Shown: positions 20,328 to 32,239, counted from the stretch's first letter. The stretch: DNA of 64,000 nucleotides from Hydractinia symbiolongicarpus (GCF_029227915.1 NC_079887.1:20519650-20583649), one strand, 5' to 3'. The notes: generated by a model from the letters alone, not told the origin. Program-made: numbers and translations.

Positions 20328-20808
20328 CAAATACAAAAATAGCTGGGGCAGAACAACTTGTCTTATCACCAAGTCCTGTCTTTAAGCAATAAGAAAAATA
20401 GTTACAATAATATCAAATATAAATGTCAAATATAGTAGCTATATTAATATAGTATAAACATAGTGATTATATCTAACTTTATTGCATCAGATAAAAAAGT
20501 ATTCCAATAGTCCCCTCCCTGTTTCTAAATGAAAATGTGCTAAGAATAATAAAAATTTTAGTACTTTGTAATGATTTTTTGAAAATCTGGTATTATATTT
20601 ATGTTGCATAAAACTAAACTTCGTTACTGCGAAATTTAGTTCTAGTTCTTCCCCCTCGGCAACTACCAACTATCCAACTCCACGACTCCACATTTACCCA
20701 TCCTCAAAAAACTGTTGGTCGGAAGATAGAGCAAAAATTTGGATCCTTTGTGTCGAGTTTTTTTTAATATCGTCCCTTGTTGTTAGCCCAGCAACAAGTC
20801 TTAGGGAC
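20328..20808. other. Non-coding interval
   Basis: AT-rich sequence between the pogo end and the fold-back element. No gene is visible. Confidence 0.5.
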
Positions 20809-20814
20809 CAGGTT

Positions 20815-22029
20815 TACGGAAGCCGATAGGTGCTAAAAATCTTTCCCGAAATATGTGAAAATCTTTTTCAAAATGGTGAAAATCTTTTTCAAAATGGAGA
20901 AAATCTTATTCAAAATGGTGAAAATCTCTTCCAAAAAAGAAAGAAATCTTTTTCGAAATGATAAAAATGTTTCCCGAAAAAAGAAAAAAGATTTCTCAAA
21001 ATACATGACCCTAACCTCGTTTCCAAGGTATCTTGTATCGACCACAAGAACACAGCGAAAGACTATGACTGCAAGGCGTAAAAAAGCTTGGTAACGAGGT
21101 ACAAGACCTCATTTCTTTTAATCTCCAGAAAATACAACCGAATTGATATTTGGTAGGTGAAATTAGCTATTTTAGCAAAATTACAGAGTTAGAGACTTGC
21201 CCCTTTTTACCCAGTGCACACAGCCCCACCCAGGCGAACTACTGTTGGAACAAGTTTTTACTTTTTCGCCGCAGATACAGGACGCTAATCAATCAGAATA
21301 CAGAGTTTCAAAATAAACGACCACTTCGCTATCTATTGGAAAACAGACTTCAACGGAAAAACGATTTCTCACTCCTTTAAACTTCCTAGTAGTTATTACT
21401 GGACTAAGTGTCATTAGGGATTCAACATGGGCGAATATGCAATTATCTAACTCTAAAAATAAGGTAACACAAAGAGTAGTTCATCTTTATTTTTCCGCAT
21501 GTGATAACATGACGGTATACAAATGTGTGGAAGTGGAAGTTCTTAGGTGGCGACATTCCCAGAAAATCAATCGTAGTTGAAGTATGACCACAAAATTTTC
21601 CAGTCAACTACAATCCACACTCAGAGCAAAACGTGATGAATATATAATAAAGCTAAAGGACACAATGTCCATGGACTATTCCCTGGACTGTCCATTTCAT
21701 TCTCTTTACTTTACTTTTCCCGCTAAAAAAGGGAACTTGAGGGTACCGCCATTATACTCAGCACTAGACCTTAACTCGTCCCAGTTCTATTTAGAGAAAC
21801 ATTTTCACCATCTTTCGAGAAACATTTTTACCATCTTTCGAGAAACATTTTTACTATTTCTTGGCAATAAACATTTTCACAATTTTTGAATTACATTATT
21901 ACTATTTCGGCAAACATTTTTACCATTATGAATAACATTTTCACCATTTCGAATAACATTTTTACTATATTTTGAAAAACATTTTCTCACAATTTCGAAA
22001 AAGATTTTTTGCATCTATCGGCTTCCGTA
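20815..22029. mobile_element. Fold-back-like DNA element with 6-bp target duplication
   Basis: Inverted ends TACGGAAGCCGATAG (20815-20829) and the exact complement (22015-22029) are followed inwards by similar sequence (GTGC then AAAAATCTTT on one side; the complement GCATC with AAAGATTTTT on the other). CAGGTT flanks both sides (20809-20814 and 22030-22035). Just inside each end are short tandem units of about 21-27 bp: AAAATCTTTTTCAAAATGGTG on the left and AAACATTTTTACCATCTTTC on the right, which are roughly inverted. Terminal repeats built of short tandem units are the hallmark of fold-back elements. No transposase is encoded over 1215 bp. A lysine-rich frame on the left is a reading of the repeats. 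Confidence 0.75.
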
Positions 22030-22035
22030 CAGGTT

Positions 22036-22240
22036 GGACTTTTTATATAACCCTGGACGTCACACGAAAATTGAGTATTGTGTAAGCGGCCAGCCTGGTA
22101 TGATTTTGTTTTTGAAATGGGGAGTCTATAAAAAATGCAGATCTAAGCACGGAAATTTAAACAAAAGAAAATGGAAGTCATCTGGTCATTTTTTTGAAGT
22201 CGCTGATCTGTCTTCCCCTTTTTATGATGATAATTTTATG
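22036..22240. other. Short non-coding interval
   Basis: No domain is recognised in the small open frame starting at 22034, which runs into the palindrome below. Confidence 0.4.
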
Positions 22241-22248
22241 CTCAATAA

Positions 22249-22306
22249 CAAGGAAAGAGAAAATCGTAGTAATTGGAACCAATTACGCTGATTTTCTCTT
22301 TCCTTG
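22249..22306. repeat. 58-bp near-perfect palindrome
   Basis: Two 28-bp arms separated by two bases, with a perfect outer 17 bp (CAAGGAAAGAGAAAATC), three central mismatches, and a perfect inner 8 bp (TAATTGG core). Such an arrangement extrudes readily as a hairpin in DNA or RNA. Confidence 0.85.
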
Positions 22307-22729
22307 CATAGCCCTACGCGCATATTTAGCAACGTTCCTTGTTTTTGATCTTTGCTGGCTTGCTGCACGTAATGCTTTTTTTTTACACTTCCTGGGTTTG
22401 AATGGTTTTTTTTATATATAATACTACATAATGAGAATTGTATATTAAAAACACGTTTTATGTCTTTGCAACAACCAATTTTTGCTTTGTACCTAGCTAG
22501 CATCCATGGCTAAAGTATATTTCCACAAATGCTACAACAGACAAGTTTTTGTTGGGTATAAACTGAAGTAAAGTTGAAATAAAGTGGGTATAAACAGCAA
22601 ACAATACACTGACCTGAATTTTTTATATGATATGCTAAGATTAATGTTTTAGGAACATTTTGACAGAAATGTTTGTTTGCCCCGAAACATTTAATAATCC
22701 TATTGGTTTAAAAGCAAGTCACATGATTT

Positions 22730-23175
22730 TTTTGCCAGAAGGTATAGCTATACATTTCAGATATGAAGGAATAGATTCTATTCCCACCACCATGAGGCAG
22801 GTAAACTCACTTTCAACGTTGTTTATACGCAAGTGAGGCACGGAATTTGGCAAAAAAGCCTTCCCATTTAGAGCTGCAAAAGTGTGGAATAATCTTCCAG
22901 ACCAAGTGACCTGTGATGGAAGTCTGCTTTCGTTTAAGACTTCCATCTCTAATGTATTTGGCAAATTCTAATGGAGATCACTTTTTAACTTTTTAATTTT
23001 TGTTTTTTATTCTTTTTCTTTTCAATTTTCACAGATTATAAATGTTACTATGTTTGATTGAGCTGAGGCAGTCTAAGGTTTATCATTTTTTGTTTCTTTT
23101 TTGTTCTAGTGGCCCCCAGTGGAAACAATCCACTAACTATAGGTTTTTGTGATTTTCTGGGCTAGCCACTTTAAA

Positions 23176-23216
<41 letters not shown>
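22730..23216 (+). pseudogene. LINE 3' end with (ATT)n tail
   Basis: The plus strand at 22845-22971 reads TEFGKKAFPFRAAKVWNN then LPDQVTC and SLLSFKTSISNVFGKF before a stop. This is the characteristic C-terminus of non-LTR retrotransposon polyproteins of the CR1/jockey-like group. A 3' UTR containing GGCAGTCTAAGG and CCACTAACTATAGGTTTTTG follows, ending in an ATT microsatellite tail (23177-23216). The same 3' UTR and tail occur at 26323-26459. The 5' part is truncated, as usual for LINEs. Confidence 0.75.
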
Positions 23217-23820
23217 TAACTTTCGTTGGACCACTACTTCCTATCTTTTCCAGACTTGTGATTTGTAAATTCTCATTTTTCTTGAGACATGATAATGTCT
23301 AGCTATATTAGTCAATGATTGAATAGATAAGTGGTATTATTTTTTTAAAACCCTAGAAAATGGACATAAAAATAGTTTAAGGCTAAGTTACATTGATTAC
23401 TTCAGAATATCTTGCTTCTTATTTTACAGTTTTACCCACTGGTAAAATTGCACCACCCCACATCCCATTGCTCCAGGCCATCTGCGATATGCGTGTTTAG
23501 GATTTCACTTTATTTTTAATCGCTTGTGTCTGGCAATGTGTGAAACACCAAGCGCAAGGTATTAGTGTTTTTCGTAAAAAGTGATGAAATTGTACCATCC
23601 TACACTAGCACTATTTGTATGCCAGGGTTGTAATGCTTCCTCAAAACTCCTGAATTTTCAATTTTTCAAGTCTTTTCGAAACTCCTCCAAAATTAGATTT
23701 TTTAACCACATTTTCCCCAGATCTGCTCAATTTTAGTTTTACAAAACTAGCTATATGAAAAAATATGTATAAATCTGCATCTCAGTGTGGTATTCACAGA
23801 GCAGAGATATGATAAAAAAT
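23217..23820. other. Non-coding interval
   Basis: AT-rich sequence between two LINE fragments with no gene visible. Confidence 0.5.
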
Positions 23821-23826
23821 TGATAT

Positions 23827-25100
23827 TTAAGGGGTCATTAACAAATGAGTGCTTTTAGCATGGGTGAAGTCAACCGCAAATGTATTAAGGATAGAAGCAG
23901 GCAATTCTTCATGAAATAGTTTATGTAAAATTAGAATATTGTGACATTGGACAATATCAGAGAATTTGAGGAGCTCAAGATTACCATACATGTGACTGGA
24001 TGATGCTCTTTGAGATTCAAAAGACATGAGTCGAATTGCAAAATTTTGCAAAAACGATTAACATCAAGACTGTTTGACTGACCCCAAATTTGATTACAAT
24101 ATTGGAAATGTGAATGAAAAATGGCATAGTAAACTAGAATAAGTTTAGCTTAAGCTCCATTGGCCCTCTTGAGCTTGGCAACAGTATCATTAATCTGAGA
24201 CTTCCAGCCTAAATCAGAATCTAATAGAACACCAAGATATTTAATACAATTACTAGGTAAAGCCTTTTACCATTGATAAAAAGCCTAAAATCGTAATTAA
24301 GAGGTTTCCATGCATGTTTAAAAACAATGTGCTCAGTCTTACTAGCATTAAGAGAAATTTTATTGGCATTGAGCCAATGGCAAAGAAGCTTGAGGTCAAA
24401 ATTCATTTATTTGGCCAATTGTTTCAAAGATTTACTGAAGTTTAAGAGATTGGTGTCATCAGCAAAGTGAAAAATTATTTGAACAATGCAGGCCGTTATA
24501 TAAATTAATAATAAAAGAGGTCCTAAAACAGAGCCCTAAGGGACACCATGCCTGATAAGATTACTAGTGATGTATTTTCATTGATGGATACAAACTGTTG
24601 ACGTCCGGTTAAATAAGACTTAGATAGTGAGAGTGTGGTACCACGAATTCCATAGTGAATAAGCTTTTTAAGCAAAATTTCATGATCAACCGTATCAAAA
24701 GCCTTTTGAAGATCAATGAACACTCCACGTGCATAATTTCCTTTATCAAGAGCATCCATAATGTTTTGAGAGTTATTCAGAAGAGTTTAAGAAGCCAAAT
24801 TGATGCTTGTAGAGGGCGTTGTTTGCTTCCAAAAAACCATACACTCGTTTGTATATTATTTTTTCATATATTTTATCAATATATGAGAGTAAAGATATAG
24901 GTCGGTAATTTGTTAATTCCAATTTGGATCCTTTTTTATAAATAGGGATGGTCTTGGCAGTTTTTAGGTTTGTAGAAAAAAATACCAGTTGTGAAAGACA
25001 AATTAATAAGTTAAATTAATAAGTGGTATAGATAATTCAGATTTAACAAGAGTTAAAATATGGGCAGGAATACGAAATGTTATATCTGCAATTGAAGCAA
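23827..25100 (-). pseudogene. LINE reverse transcriptase relic, minus strand
   Basis: Read from 25100 downwards, the frames give KTAKTIPIYKKGSKLELTN then YRPISLLS (RT block 1), YGFLEANNALYKHQFGFL (block 2), GVFIDLQKAFDTVDHEIL (block A), SYLTGRQQFV, then after a gap LLCHWLNANKISLNASKTE (post-active-site block), and LELLKFSDIVQCHNI. These are ordered domains of a CR1/jockey-like RT. Stops and frame changes occur between every block, and the catalytic Y/F-x-D-D segment is not seen in an open frame. It is oriented opposite to the LINE pieces on both sides. Confidence 0.8.
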
Positions 25101-25199
25101 AAAATTGTGCTAAAAATATAACAAAAAGTGTTTTTTTAATAGCAAATCTTTATATGGCTATCATGTTAGATACCAAAAATTGTAGATATGAGAAACAAA

Positions 25200-26459
25200 A
25201 ACTTGATTTTAAACATGACTGGTAGCCCAGGTCAAAAAAATGCTTTTTTGTTTGCTTTATGCTCCTTTTCTATTTCCATATTTTCCACTGACAACAACTT
25301 AATCTTTATACCTGTCACAACAAAATTACTGCCAAGTGGCTTAGGCAAGGTGATTTTCTTCACTATGATAAACAAATTTTTGTGAAACATCTGTGTATTC
25401 CACATTCTGCATCAAACTAGCCTCAAAGTTTTCTTCTGGCACTAAATTTTTCTTTTAATTTCTAAGCACAACTTCCAAATGACAATGCCTGGATTTTAAA
25501 AAGTCTTTTCCACAGAAACTACAGTAGTCAATGTCTTTGATTTTTTCCTACTGAGCTCAACCAACAAATCTTTCTTTGTGCTGTGCTTGAAAAAGCTGTT
25601 GACACTGTCAATCATAACATTTTGTTTGAAAAGTTAAGTCCTACAACAGGCAAAATGCAGCCGACTCTTTTCGGCAACCATGGCAAGTTAAAAGAAGTTG
25701 AGAACAAAACTATCATTTATATGGGTATTCCTTTGAAGAGAAGCGATAAAAGTTAAATATCTTGGGGTGATATTTAATTAAAAAAAATGCAATTGGAAGA
25801 GCACATTAATGACATAAATAGAAAAATCTTTATTAAATATTCTAAAGTTAGAACCATTGCATCTTGTTTAACACCTTGTACTTGTCATGCCATATTTTAA
25901 CCGCTGCTCCTCAGCATGGGTTTGTGCCACCCAAGGTAGATTGGGAATACTAGAAAAACGATTAAAATGTGTCCATACTTCTCTTGGGAAAAAGAGGGAA
26001 TATTCATTGAAAAATTTACTTATCAAAAACAATGCAATTTCAAAGCTATAAAATCACATTACTCCTGATTACATGTGTGCAAGATTTCTTTGACAAAAAA
26101 CTGCCATAATCACCAAACAAAAGAAGCTTCCAAAAACATGTTTACACTTCCCTTAGTCACACAGAATTTGGCAAAAAAGCCTTACTGTTTAGAGCTGCAA
26201 AAGTGTTGAATAATCTTCAAGACCAAGTGACCTGTAATTAAAGTCTGCTTTCTAAGACTTCCATCGCTAATGTATTTGGCAAATTCTTATTTTAATTTTT
26301 GCTTTTAATTTGTTTTGATTAAGTTAAGGCAGTCTAAGGCTTATCATTTTTTGTTTCTTTTTTGTTTCTGTGGCCTCCAGTGTAAAAAATCCACTAACTA
26401 TAGGTTTTTGTGATTTTCTGAGATAGCTATAGATTATTATTATTATTACTATTATTATT
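25200..26459 (+). pseudogene. LINE RT relic with 3' UTR and tail, plus strand
   Basis: Weak RT signal begins near 25565 (LEKAVDTVNHNILFEKL, a degraded A-block), then VKYLGVIFN near 25755, GRLGILEKRLKCVH near 25930, and FGKKALLFRAAKVLNN near 26168-26215. The 3' UTR (GGCAGTCTAAGG; CACTAACTATAGG) and an ATT-rich tail end near 26459. Sequence similarity to the fragment at 22730-23216 is obvious across the C-terminus and 3' UTR, so both derive from one family. Every part is frame-shifted. Confidence 0.75.
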
Positions 26460-26499
26460 TGAAGCCTGTACCCTCCTGTTGTATTAGCTGTATATTATT

Positions 26500-26516
26500 T
26501 TTTTGAATTAGTTTAG
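26500..26516 (+). promoter_or_regulatory. Splice acceptor upstream of TM2D1-like ATG
   Basis: A T-rich tract ending GAATTAGTTTAG lies six bases before the ATG at 26523. It could be a 5' UTR intron acceptor or a spliced-leader site. Confidence 0.4.
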
Positions 26517-26522
26517 TAAAAT

Positions 26523-27035
26523 ATGCTGTTTTATGCACTGGTTTTGGTTTTACCTATCACAAGTTGTTTACAATGTGACAAACTATTGATGGGACAGTTT
26601 TTTTGTAATTTACCAGAAATAGACATTGAAACACAAGCAGAAAAAGGATGTGCAAAAAATAAAACTGTAAAAGTTGAATGTCGACTTGCAGAAGGTATAT
26701 TCTGTGATGAAGCAATAAACACTGGCAACTATTCCAAATTCTTCAAAGACGCACCTTGCAGATATGTAGATGGGAAGTCATTTAATACTGCTTTATTATT
26801 GTCAATTTTTCTTGGGGTGTTTGGTATTGACCGCTTTTATCTGGGATATCCAGCTATTGGAATATTTAAATTTTGTACTCTTGGATTTTTTATGATTTTT
26901 CAATTTATTGATGTTGTCTTGATAGCAACACAAGTTTTAAAACCAGCAGATGGTTCCGACTATGTAATGGATTATTTTGGACACAGATTAACAAGAATTG
27001 TTTTAAACAATGACACATATTGTCTGCCCCCTTGA
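26523..27035 (+). CDS. TM2D1: TM2 domain-containing protein 1-like
   Basis: TM2D proteins are small membrane proteins, conserved in animals and linked through the fly almondex/amaralog group to Notch signalling; the exact function is not settled. This 170-residue product has a signal peptide (about residues 1-16), a cysteine-bearing luminal part with eight or more Cys (18-79), then the TM2 domain. In TM2 the first helix (88-101) leads to the conserved IDRFYLGYP turn (DRF at 103-105), and the second helix (about 113-137) leads to PADGSDY. The GYPAIGIFKFCTLGF and DYFGHRLTRI sequences match TM2D1 better than TM2D2 or TM2D3. The gene is a single uninterrupted exon with no lesion and a normal length. 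It starts 63 bases after a LINE tail and ends 452 bases before the flotillin start on the same strand. Confidence 0.88.
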   Translation: MLFYALVLVLPITSCLQCDKLLMGQFFCNLPEIDIETQAEKGCAKNKTVKVECRLAEGIFCDEAINTGNYSKFFKDAPCRYVDGKSFNTALLLSIFLGVFGIDRFYLGYPAIGIFKFCTLGFFMIFQFIDVVLIATQVLKPADGSDYVMDYFGHRLTRIVLNNDTYCLPP

Positions 27036-27225
27036 AATCCAATGCAATCATTGATGGAATGCCATGCATGGATACCGCAAAGATGCCTTTTGGGTCAAAC
27101 AAGACAAAAAACTTGGGTTTGTTGTGATATAATGAAAGTATAATCACTAGAGTAAACTATTGAAATGGAAATGGACTTTAATATACTTTTTTAACACAAG
27201 AATATTATTTTTTCATTTGCCATCA

Positions 27226-27231
27226 AATAAA
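27226..27231 (+). terminator. Polyadenylation signal AATAAA for TM2D1-like gene
   Basis: An exact AATAAA lies 190 bases after the stop codon, a normal 3' UTR length, before the flotillin 5' region. Confidence 0.55.
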
Positions 27232-27486
27232 TTTGATTTATGTAATACTACATACAAAAGTATTGAGGTGATTTGTCCATGATTAAAGGCAATTGACTAA
27301 ATGTTCTATACACCTTGCTTTTTATTATTTTTTATTTAAAAAAAAGAGAGTTCAAAGGTATTGACATTTTAGAAAATGTGTGTTGCTATTGTAATATCTT
27401 TTAAAATGCTCTTGTATGGTAACAATTTATTTTGTTTAAAACAGTTATACTTTTCTGATACAGGTGCTATATATAAATAATTAGCT

Positions 27487-30400
27487 ATGGGGAACATCTA
27501 TACAGTTGGTCCAAATGAAGCTCTTGTTGTTTCTGGTAAGTCGAAAATTATTATTTAATAATATTATGCAAAAATGAAATGTGATGGTTTTCTGTGTGTC
27601 AAAATCATAAAAATATAAATGTTTTATAGTATATACTATATAACATTTTTTGTTATTAGGATGTTTTAAATTTTAAAGAAAAGTTGTAAGCAACATTCTC
27701 AGTAACCTTACTTAAATGCGTTATTCTAACTAGATAGAAAAAATTGTTTTCTCTAAATATACTGTTAAGTACAGAAATGATTATAAAGCACAAATTTTGT
27801 GTCAAAAATGCAAAAGTTTAGATTCTGGAAAAATGTAAGAGACGTTTTTTTAAATTTCCATGTGCTTAGCTTCGATGTTTTGCTAAATTCTTTTAGAATT
27901 AGATATGATCCTTGATTATCATATTTTTGCAAATTTTTATGAAAATCATTTAATTGGAAGTGTTTGCCATGGTGATAAAGGGTGCATTTTGTCTTCTGTT
28001 GTTAACTTTGGGAGATGTGTACAGTATGTGTGCAATAATTAACTTGTGCAATTACAGTAGTCTATCTATTGCTTTGAAGTTAATGCGCAAAAATCAGTAC
28101 GAATAAGACTTTCTGAAATCAAATGATATCAGCAGTTCTGCACATCTATTGAATTTGAAATGTTCTTATCTTGTTTTAGGTGGTTGTTTTGGTCAACGAG
28201 TAAAAAGGACTATCGTTGGTGGCTGGGCATGGGCATGGGCTTGTGTATCAGACGTACAATCGTAAGTGTTTTTTTTTTTTTGCTTTTGAAAAAACAATAT
28301 GATAGGTCAACATGTCAATTTTATTAGAAAATAATGAATTCTACTATAATAACGTATCAGTTTCATCTGATTACTAGCTAAATAACCAATCAGATTAACT
28401 GCATGGTGACCCTGGTCCAAGAGATTCTTGAAAAACCCTGGGAAAAGAAGTTTGTCCTGCTAAATCTTGAAAAATCATGGAATTTTGACAAACAATTAAA
28501 TAAGAATACTTTAGAATCCAACAAATTCAATTTTTTTTTTTTATTCTAAATTTCTTGGAAATTTTGTCCTGCAAAATAAGAAAAATGCCTGCTATATCCT
28601 GCAATTTCAATTTATCTTGGGTCTATCTGAAGTTACCATGGACACCCACTTTAAAGTAGGTATGAGAATATAAGAGTTGACTCTCAAATAATCAGGTAAC
28701 CATGTGATAACACTAAGTTTTAGTTTCAAATGTTTGTATGTTGCACTTAGAACCCTTATTTTTGCAGAATTTCTTTGGAAATCATGACTCTAAACCCCCG
28801 TTGTGACAGCGTTGAAACAGCAAAGGGTGTGGCAGTAACCGTGACAGGTGTTGCGCAGGTAAAGGTTATCAAAGAAGATGATCTGTTAAAAACAGCTTGT
28901 GAACAGTTTCTTGGAAGAAATCCAAAAGAAATTGAAGACATTTTGTTGCAGACTTTAGAAGGTCATCTCAGAGCCATTCTTGGAACATTGACTGTGGAAG
29001 AAATTTATAAAGGTATTTAAACAAAACTGTTGTTGTTGAGATTTTTATTTGTACTTTATTTCCTTCAATTTATTGATAAAAAGTAAATCTGTATTGCAAC
29101 AGAGAATGTAGTTAATTTAACTTCTATTTTTTTGCGTGTATTTTATCAGACCAGCCAAATTTGGAGGGTTTATTGTGCTAGTTGTTTTAGAGCAATTTTC
29201 TGTTCATTGCAGTGTAAAATAACCCTCATCATCTAATTTTCTTCTGACCTTTTCTTCAGATCGAGATACCTTTGCTCAGCTTGTTCGTGAAGTTGCATCT
29301 CCAGATGTTGGTCGCATGGGAATTGAAATTCTCAGTTTTACCATTAAAGATATTGTTGATAATGTGAATTATTTGGATTCTCTTGGAAAAACACAAACTG
29401 CTGTCGTAAAGAAGGAAGCTGATATTGGTGTCGCAGAAGCCAATCGTGATGCTGGTATTAGAGTATGTGCAAATTCCTAACATGTTAATCGTGTTTCTCT
29501 CTTCTGCAAAGTAACAAATGATATTGAAGATTATTAAAATCTAATGTTAATTTTGTGCTAGGTATCAAAACTTTATTTGCTTAAAAAAGGCGTTGGGAGA
29601 ACCTAGAAATGTGCGCTTGTGTACTTTATTTCTGTTTTTCTATGTGTGTGCAGTTCTTGAACGTTGAGTTTTAAAGATACCCTGTTAAAGTGTATTCCTT
29701 TATAAAAAAGATCTTTATACTTATTGTTGCTAAGGTTGAAAAAATAAAAAAAGATTTAGGATAATAAAATGTTCAATGTTCCTTGTATCATGCGTTCGGC
29801 TATGATCTATAAAAATTATTTTTTTCTCTCTAGGAAGCTGAATGTGATAAGGATCGTCAAGACGCCAGGTTTAAGGCTGATACCAGTATTGCTGACTCAT
29901 CACGGGAATATCAGATGCAGAAAGCTGTATACGACCAGGAGGTGAACACTAAGAAAGCCGAAGCAGAGTTGGCTTATGAACTGCAAGTAAGTTTTCTTGC
30001 TATCTGTCAGAGAGTAAAATGTAAACACACTTAGCATACATTCGTAAAATATTGCGCATAAAAGATAAAAGTAAACTTTTACTAAACCAAGTTTTAATAA
30101 ATGTCAGTTACTGTTTAAAAATTACAAAGAATGAACAGAAACTTAACGTTTCATTGAAAAACAGTCGTAATGATAATGATAATATAAACTTTTATCCCTG
30201 TATTGTTTACTTAAATTCTGTTTTAAACAATAGGCTGCGAAAGAACGACAAAGGATTCGAAATGAAGAAATAGAGATTGAAGTTATTGAAAGACGAAAGT
30301 TGATTCAAGTTGAGGATAAAGAAATCGAACGTCGTGATAGAGAACTTCAAGCTACTGTAAAGTCTCCAGCCGAAGCTGAAAGTTATAAAGTGCAAGCGCT

Positions 30401-31941
30401 CGCTGAAGCAGCAAAGTATGTAGCAACCTCCTGGTATTTTTGTGCATGTTTGATTGTTTGTTTGTTTGTTTATTTTAATCTAAAGTTTTTTTTAAAAAAA
30501 ATTGCGCTAATAGATTTTTTTTCATAAGTTTTTTTCTACTAACCGTGTCGTCTGTCATCTACCAAGCTTCGTTTTATCACCATGTGTTAATGTGTTATTC
30601 TCTACACTAGAACAAAAAAAGTTTTGGCTGCTCAAGCAGACGCTGAAAAAATTAAGGTATGGTTATGTTGTTCTTTAATTCTTCTTATATTAAATGTCGC
30701 TTTACATAAAGAAGTTTTTAAAATACGAAAATTCAGGGTAAATTATCTCCTTACAAAAGGATTTAAGTAACCCTGACATTAAGTTGTGATTTTGTTTGTA
30801 TAATATATGTATATTTTTCACTTTTACTTTCAACTAACAACTCGCAAATTTGCTAATTTTGCCCCGATTTGCGAAAGTTATTTTTTGCCAAGCATTTACA
30901 CTTTGTGAAGATAAACACTTGCGGGAGAAACATGTTGACTTTTTCTCTCGTATCGTAAAAAAACTTTGTTATTCAACATCAGTCTTTCCTCTTTAAGAAT
31001 TTTCGTTATAAATCTTTTTATATCTCTTTGTCATTCGCAAAAATTTACCTCATACCCACGTGGAAAAGTTTTGCCAATAAGGTTTTGAGTGCTAAGTCAA
31101 AGCCAGCTTAACGTAATTTAATCTGCTCGTCTTCTTAGATGATTGGTGCGGCTGAAGCAGCTGCAATTGAAGCAATTGGAAAAGCTGAAGCCGAACGCAT
31201 GAGACAAAAGGCTGCTGCTTACAAGCAGTATGGAGATGCTGCTTTAATGTCTTTAATCTTAGAAGCTATGCCTAAGGTATATATTCCATCGTTGACATAA
31301 AGTAGGTACATGCGTTAAAAATGCACGTTAACTGCAAGGCAAGATAACGGTGCTAAACATGACCCATCTGGGTTTCTTCCTTAGCCTTTGATGGTAGCTG
31401 AGTTTCTGGAAAGCTAATTTCTTTTGGACCAAGAAAATGTGTCTTTAAAAATGGGTGCGTTGGAAAAAAAAATTCTAAAATATCTTCGAGTCAATTAAAT
31501 CAGACCTGAATTAAACATTGCTAAAAGTAACTTTTTTTTCAGTTTTAAGAATATTACACGAGCAACTAGTACGTTAAGCCGATCATATACATAACGTTCT
31601 TACGACGAGCAATAAAACACAAGTTTTTAATACTATTAACTTTCATGTAAATGCATTTTGTTTTCTTATAGATTGCTGCAGAGATTGCTGCTCCACTGGA
31701 GAAAACAAAAGAAATTGTTATCATTAATGACGATAATAATGGTAGCCGCGTCAATAGCGAGCTTACTAAATTGGTCGGACAGTTACCACCTGCTATACAA
31801 GCTCTCACTGGAGTTGATTTGTCTCAGGTAAACATTACTCAGTGAAATAATTTTTTAGTTCAGGATCCTTTCACTCGATTAGTATACTATTTTCATTATT
31901 TTCAGGCACTTGGAAAGATACCTGGAGCACAAATTGCGTGA
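27487..31941 (+). CDS. FLOT2: Flotillin-2-like protein, ten coding exons
   Basis: Flotillins are lipid-raft scaffold proteins on the cytosolic face of the plasma membrane and endosomes. They oligomerise and act in endocytosis and signalling. Coding exons are 27487-27535, 28180-28261, 28768-29012, 29260-29462, 29834-29986, 30234-30415, 30611-30656, 31139-31276, 31672-31827 and 31906-31941. All nine introns are GT-AG, and the frame is open throughout (1290 bases, 429 codons, against about 428 in vertebrate flotillin-2). The N-terminus MGNIYTVGPNEALVVSGG keeps the myristoylation glycine at position 2. The SPFH/PHB domain follows (VAVTVTGVAQVKV, EQFLGRNPKEIEDI, LEGHLRAILGTLTVEEIY, SPDVGRMGIEILSFTIKDI). 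The flotillin domain is a long coiled coil rich in Glu-Ala (AEAERMRQKAAAYKQYGDAA). The C-terminus has LPPAIQALTGVDLS. The match to flotillin-2 is stronger than to flotillin-1. A splice acceptor (CAG at 27461-27463) precedes the ATG. Confidence 0.95.
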
Positions 31942-32229
31942 ATATTGTTAAAACCTATTCTTGTATATAATCAATGTATGTGTAATAACTAGCCATAGTG
32001 GTCTTATTATTTCTTCCAGTCATGTGGAGTCGTGATAACGGGTCAATAATATTAGGTTCGCATAACACTTGCGTATATGACATGCAAGACTGGAGTTTTA
32101 ATAGGTTCCAGGCGGCGCATCCTTTGTCCACCTGCTAATCTTCGTCTTTGCTCAGGTTCACATTATAGTGCTAAACTTGTGTGTCAGTCACCAAAATGTA
32201 AAACCAACAGCCTGTTTCGTAGCTTTTTA

Positions 32230-32235
32230 AATAAA
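32230..32235 (+). terminator. Polyadenylation signal AATAAA for flotillin gene
   Basis: An exact AATAAA lies 289 bases after the stop codon at 31941, and no better site is nearer. Confidence 0.5.
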
Positions 32236-32239
32236 GCTA

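Noticed and set aside
20855-21094. Lysine- and phenylalanine-rich frame and its minus-strand counterpart
   Set aside because: Both read the subterminal tandem units of the fold-back element.
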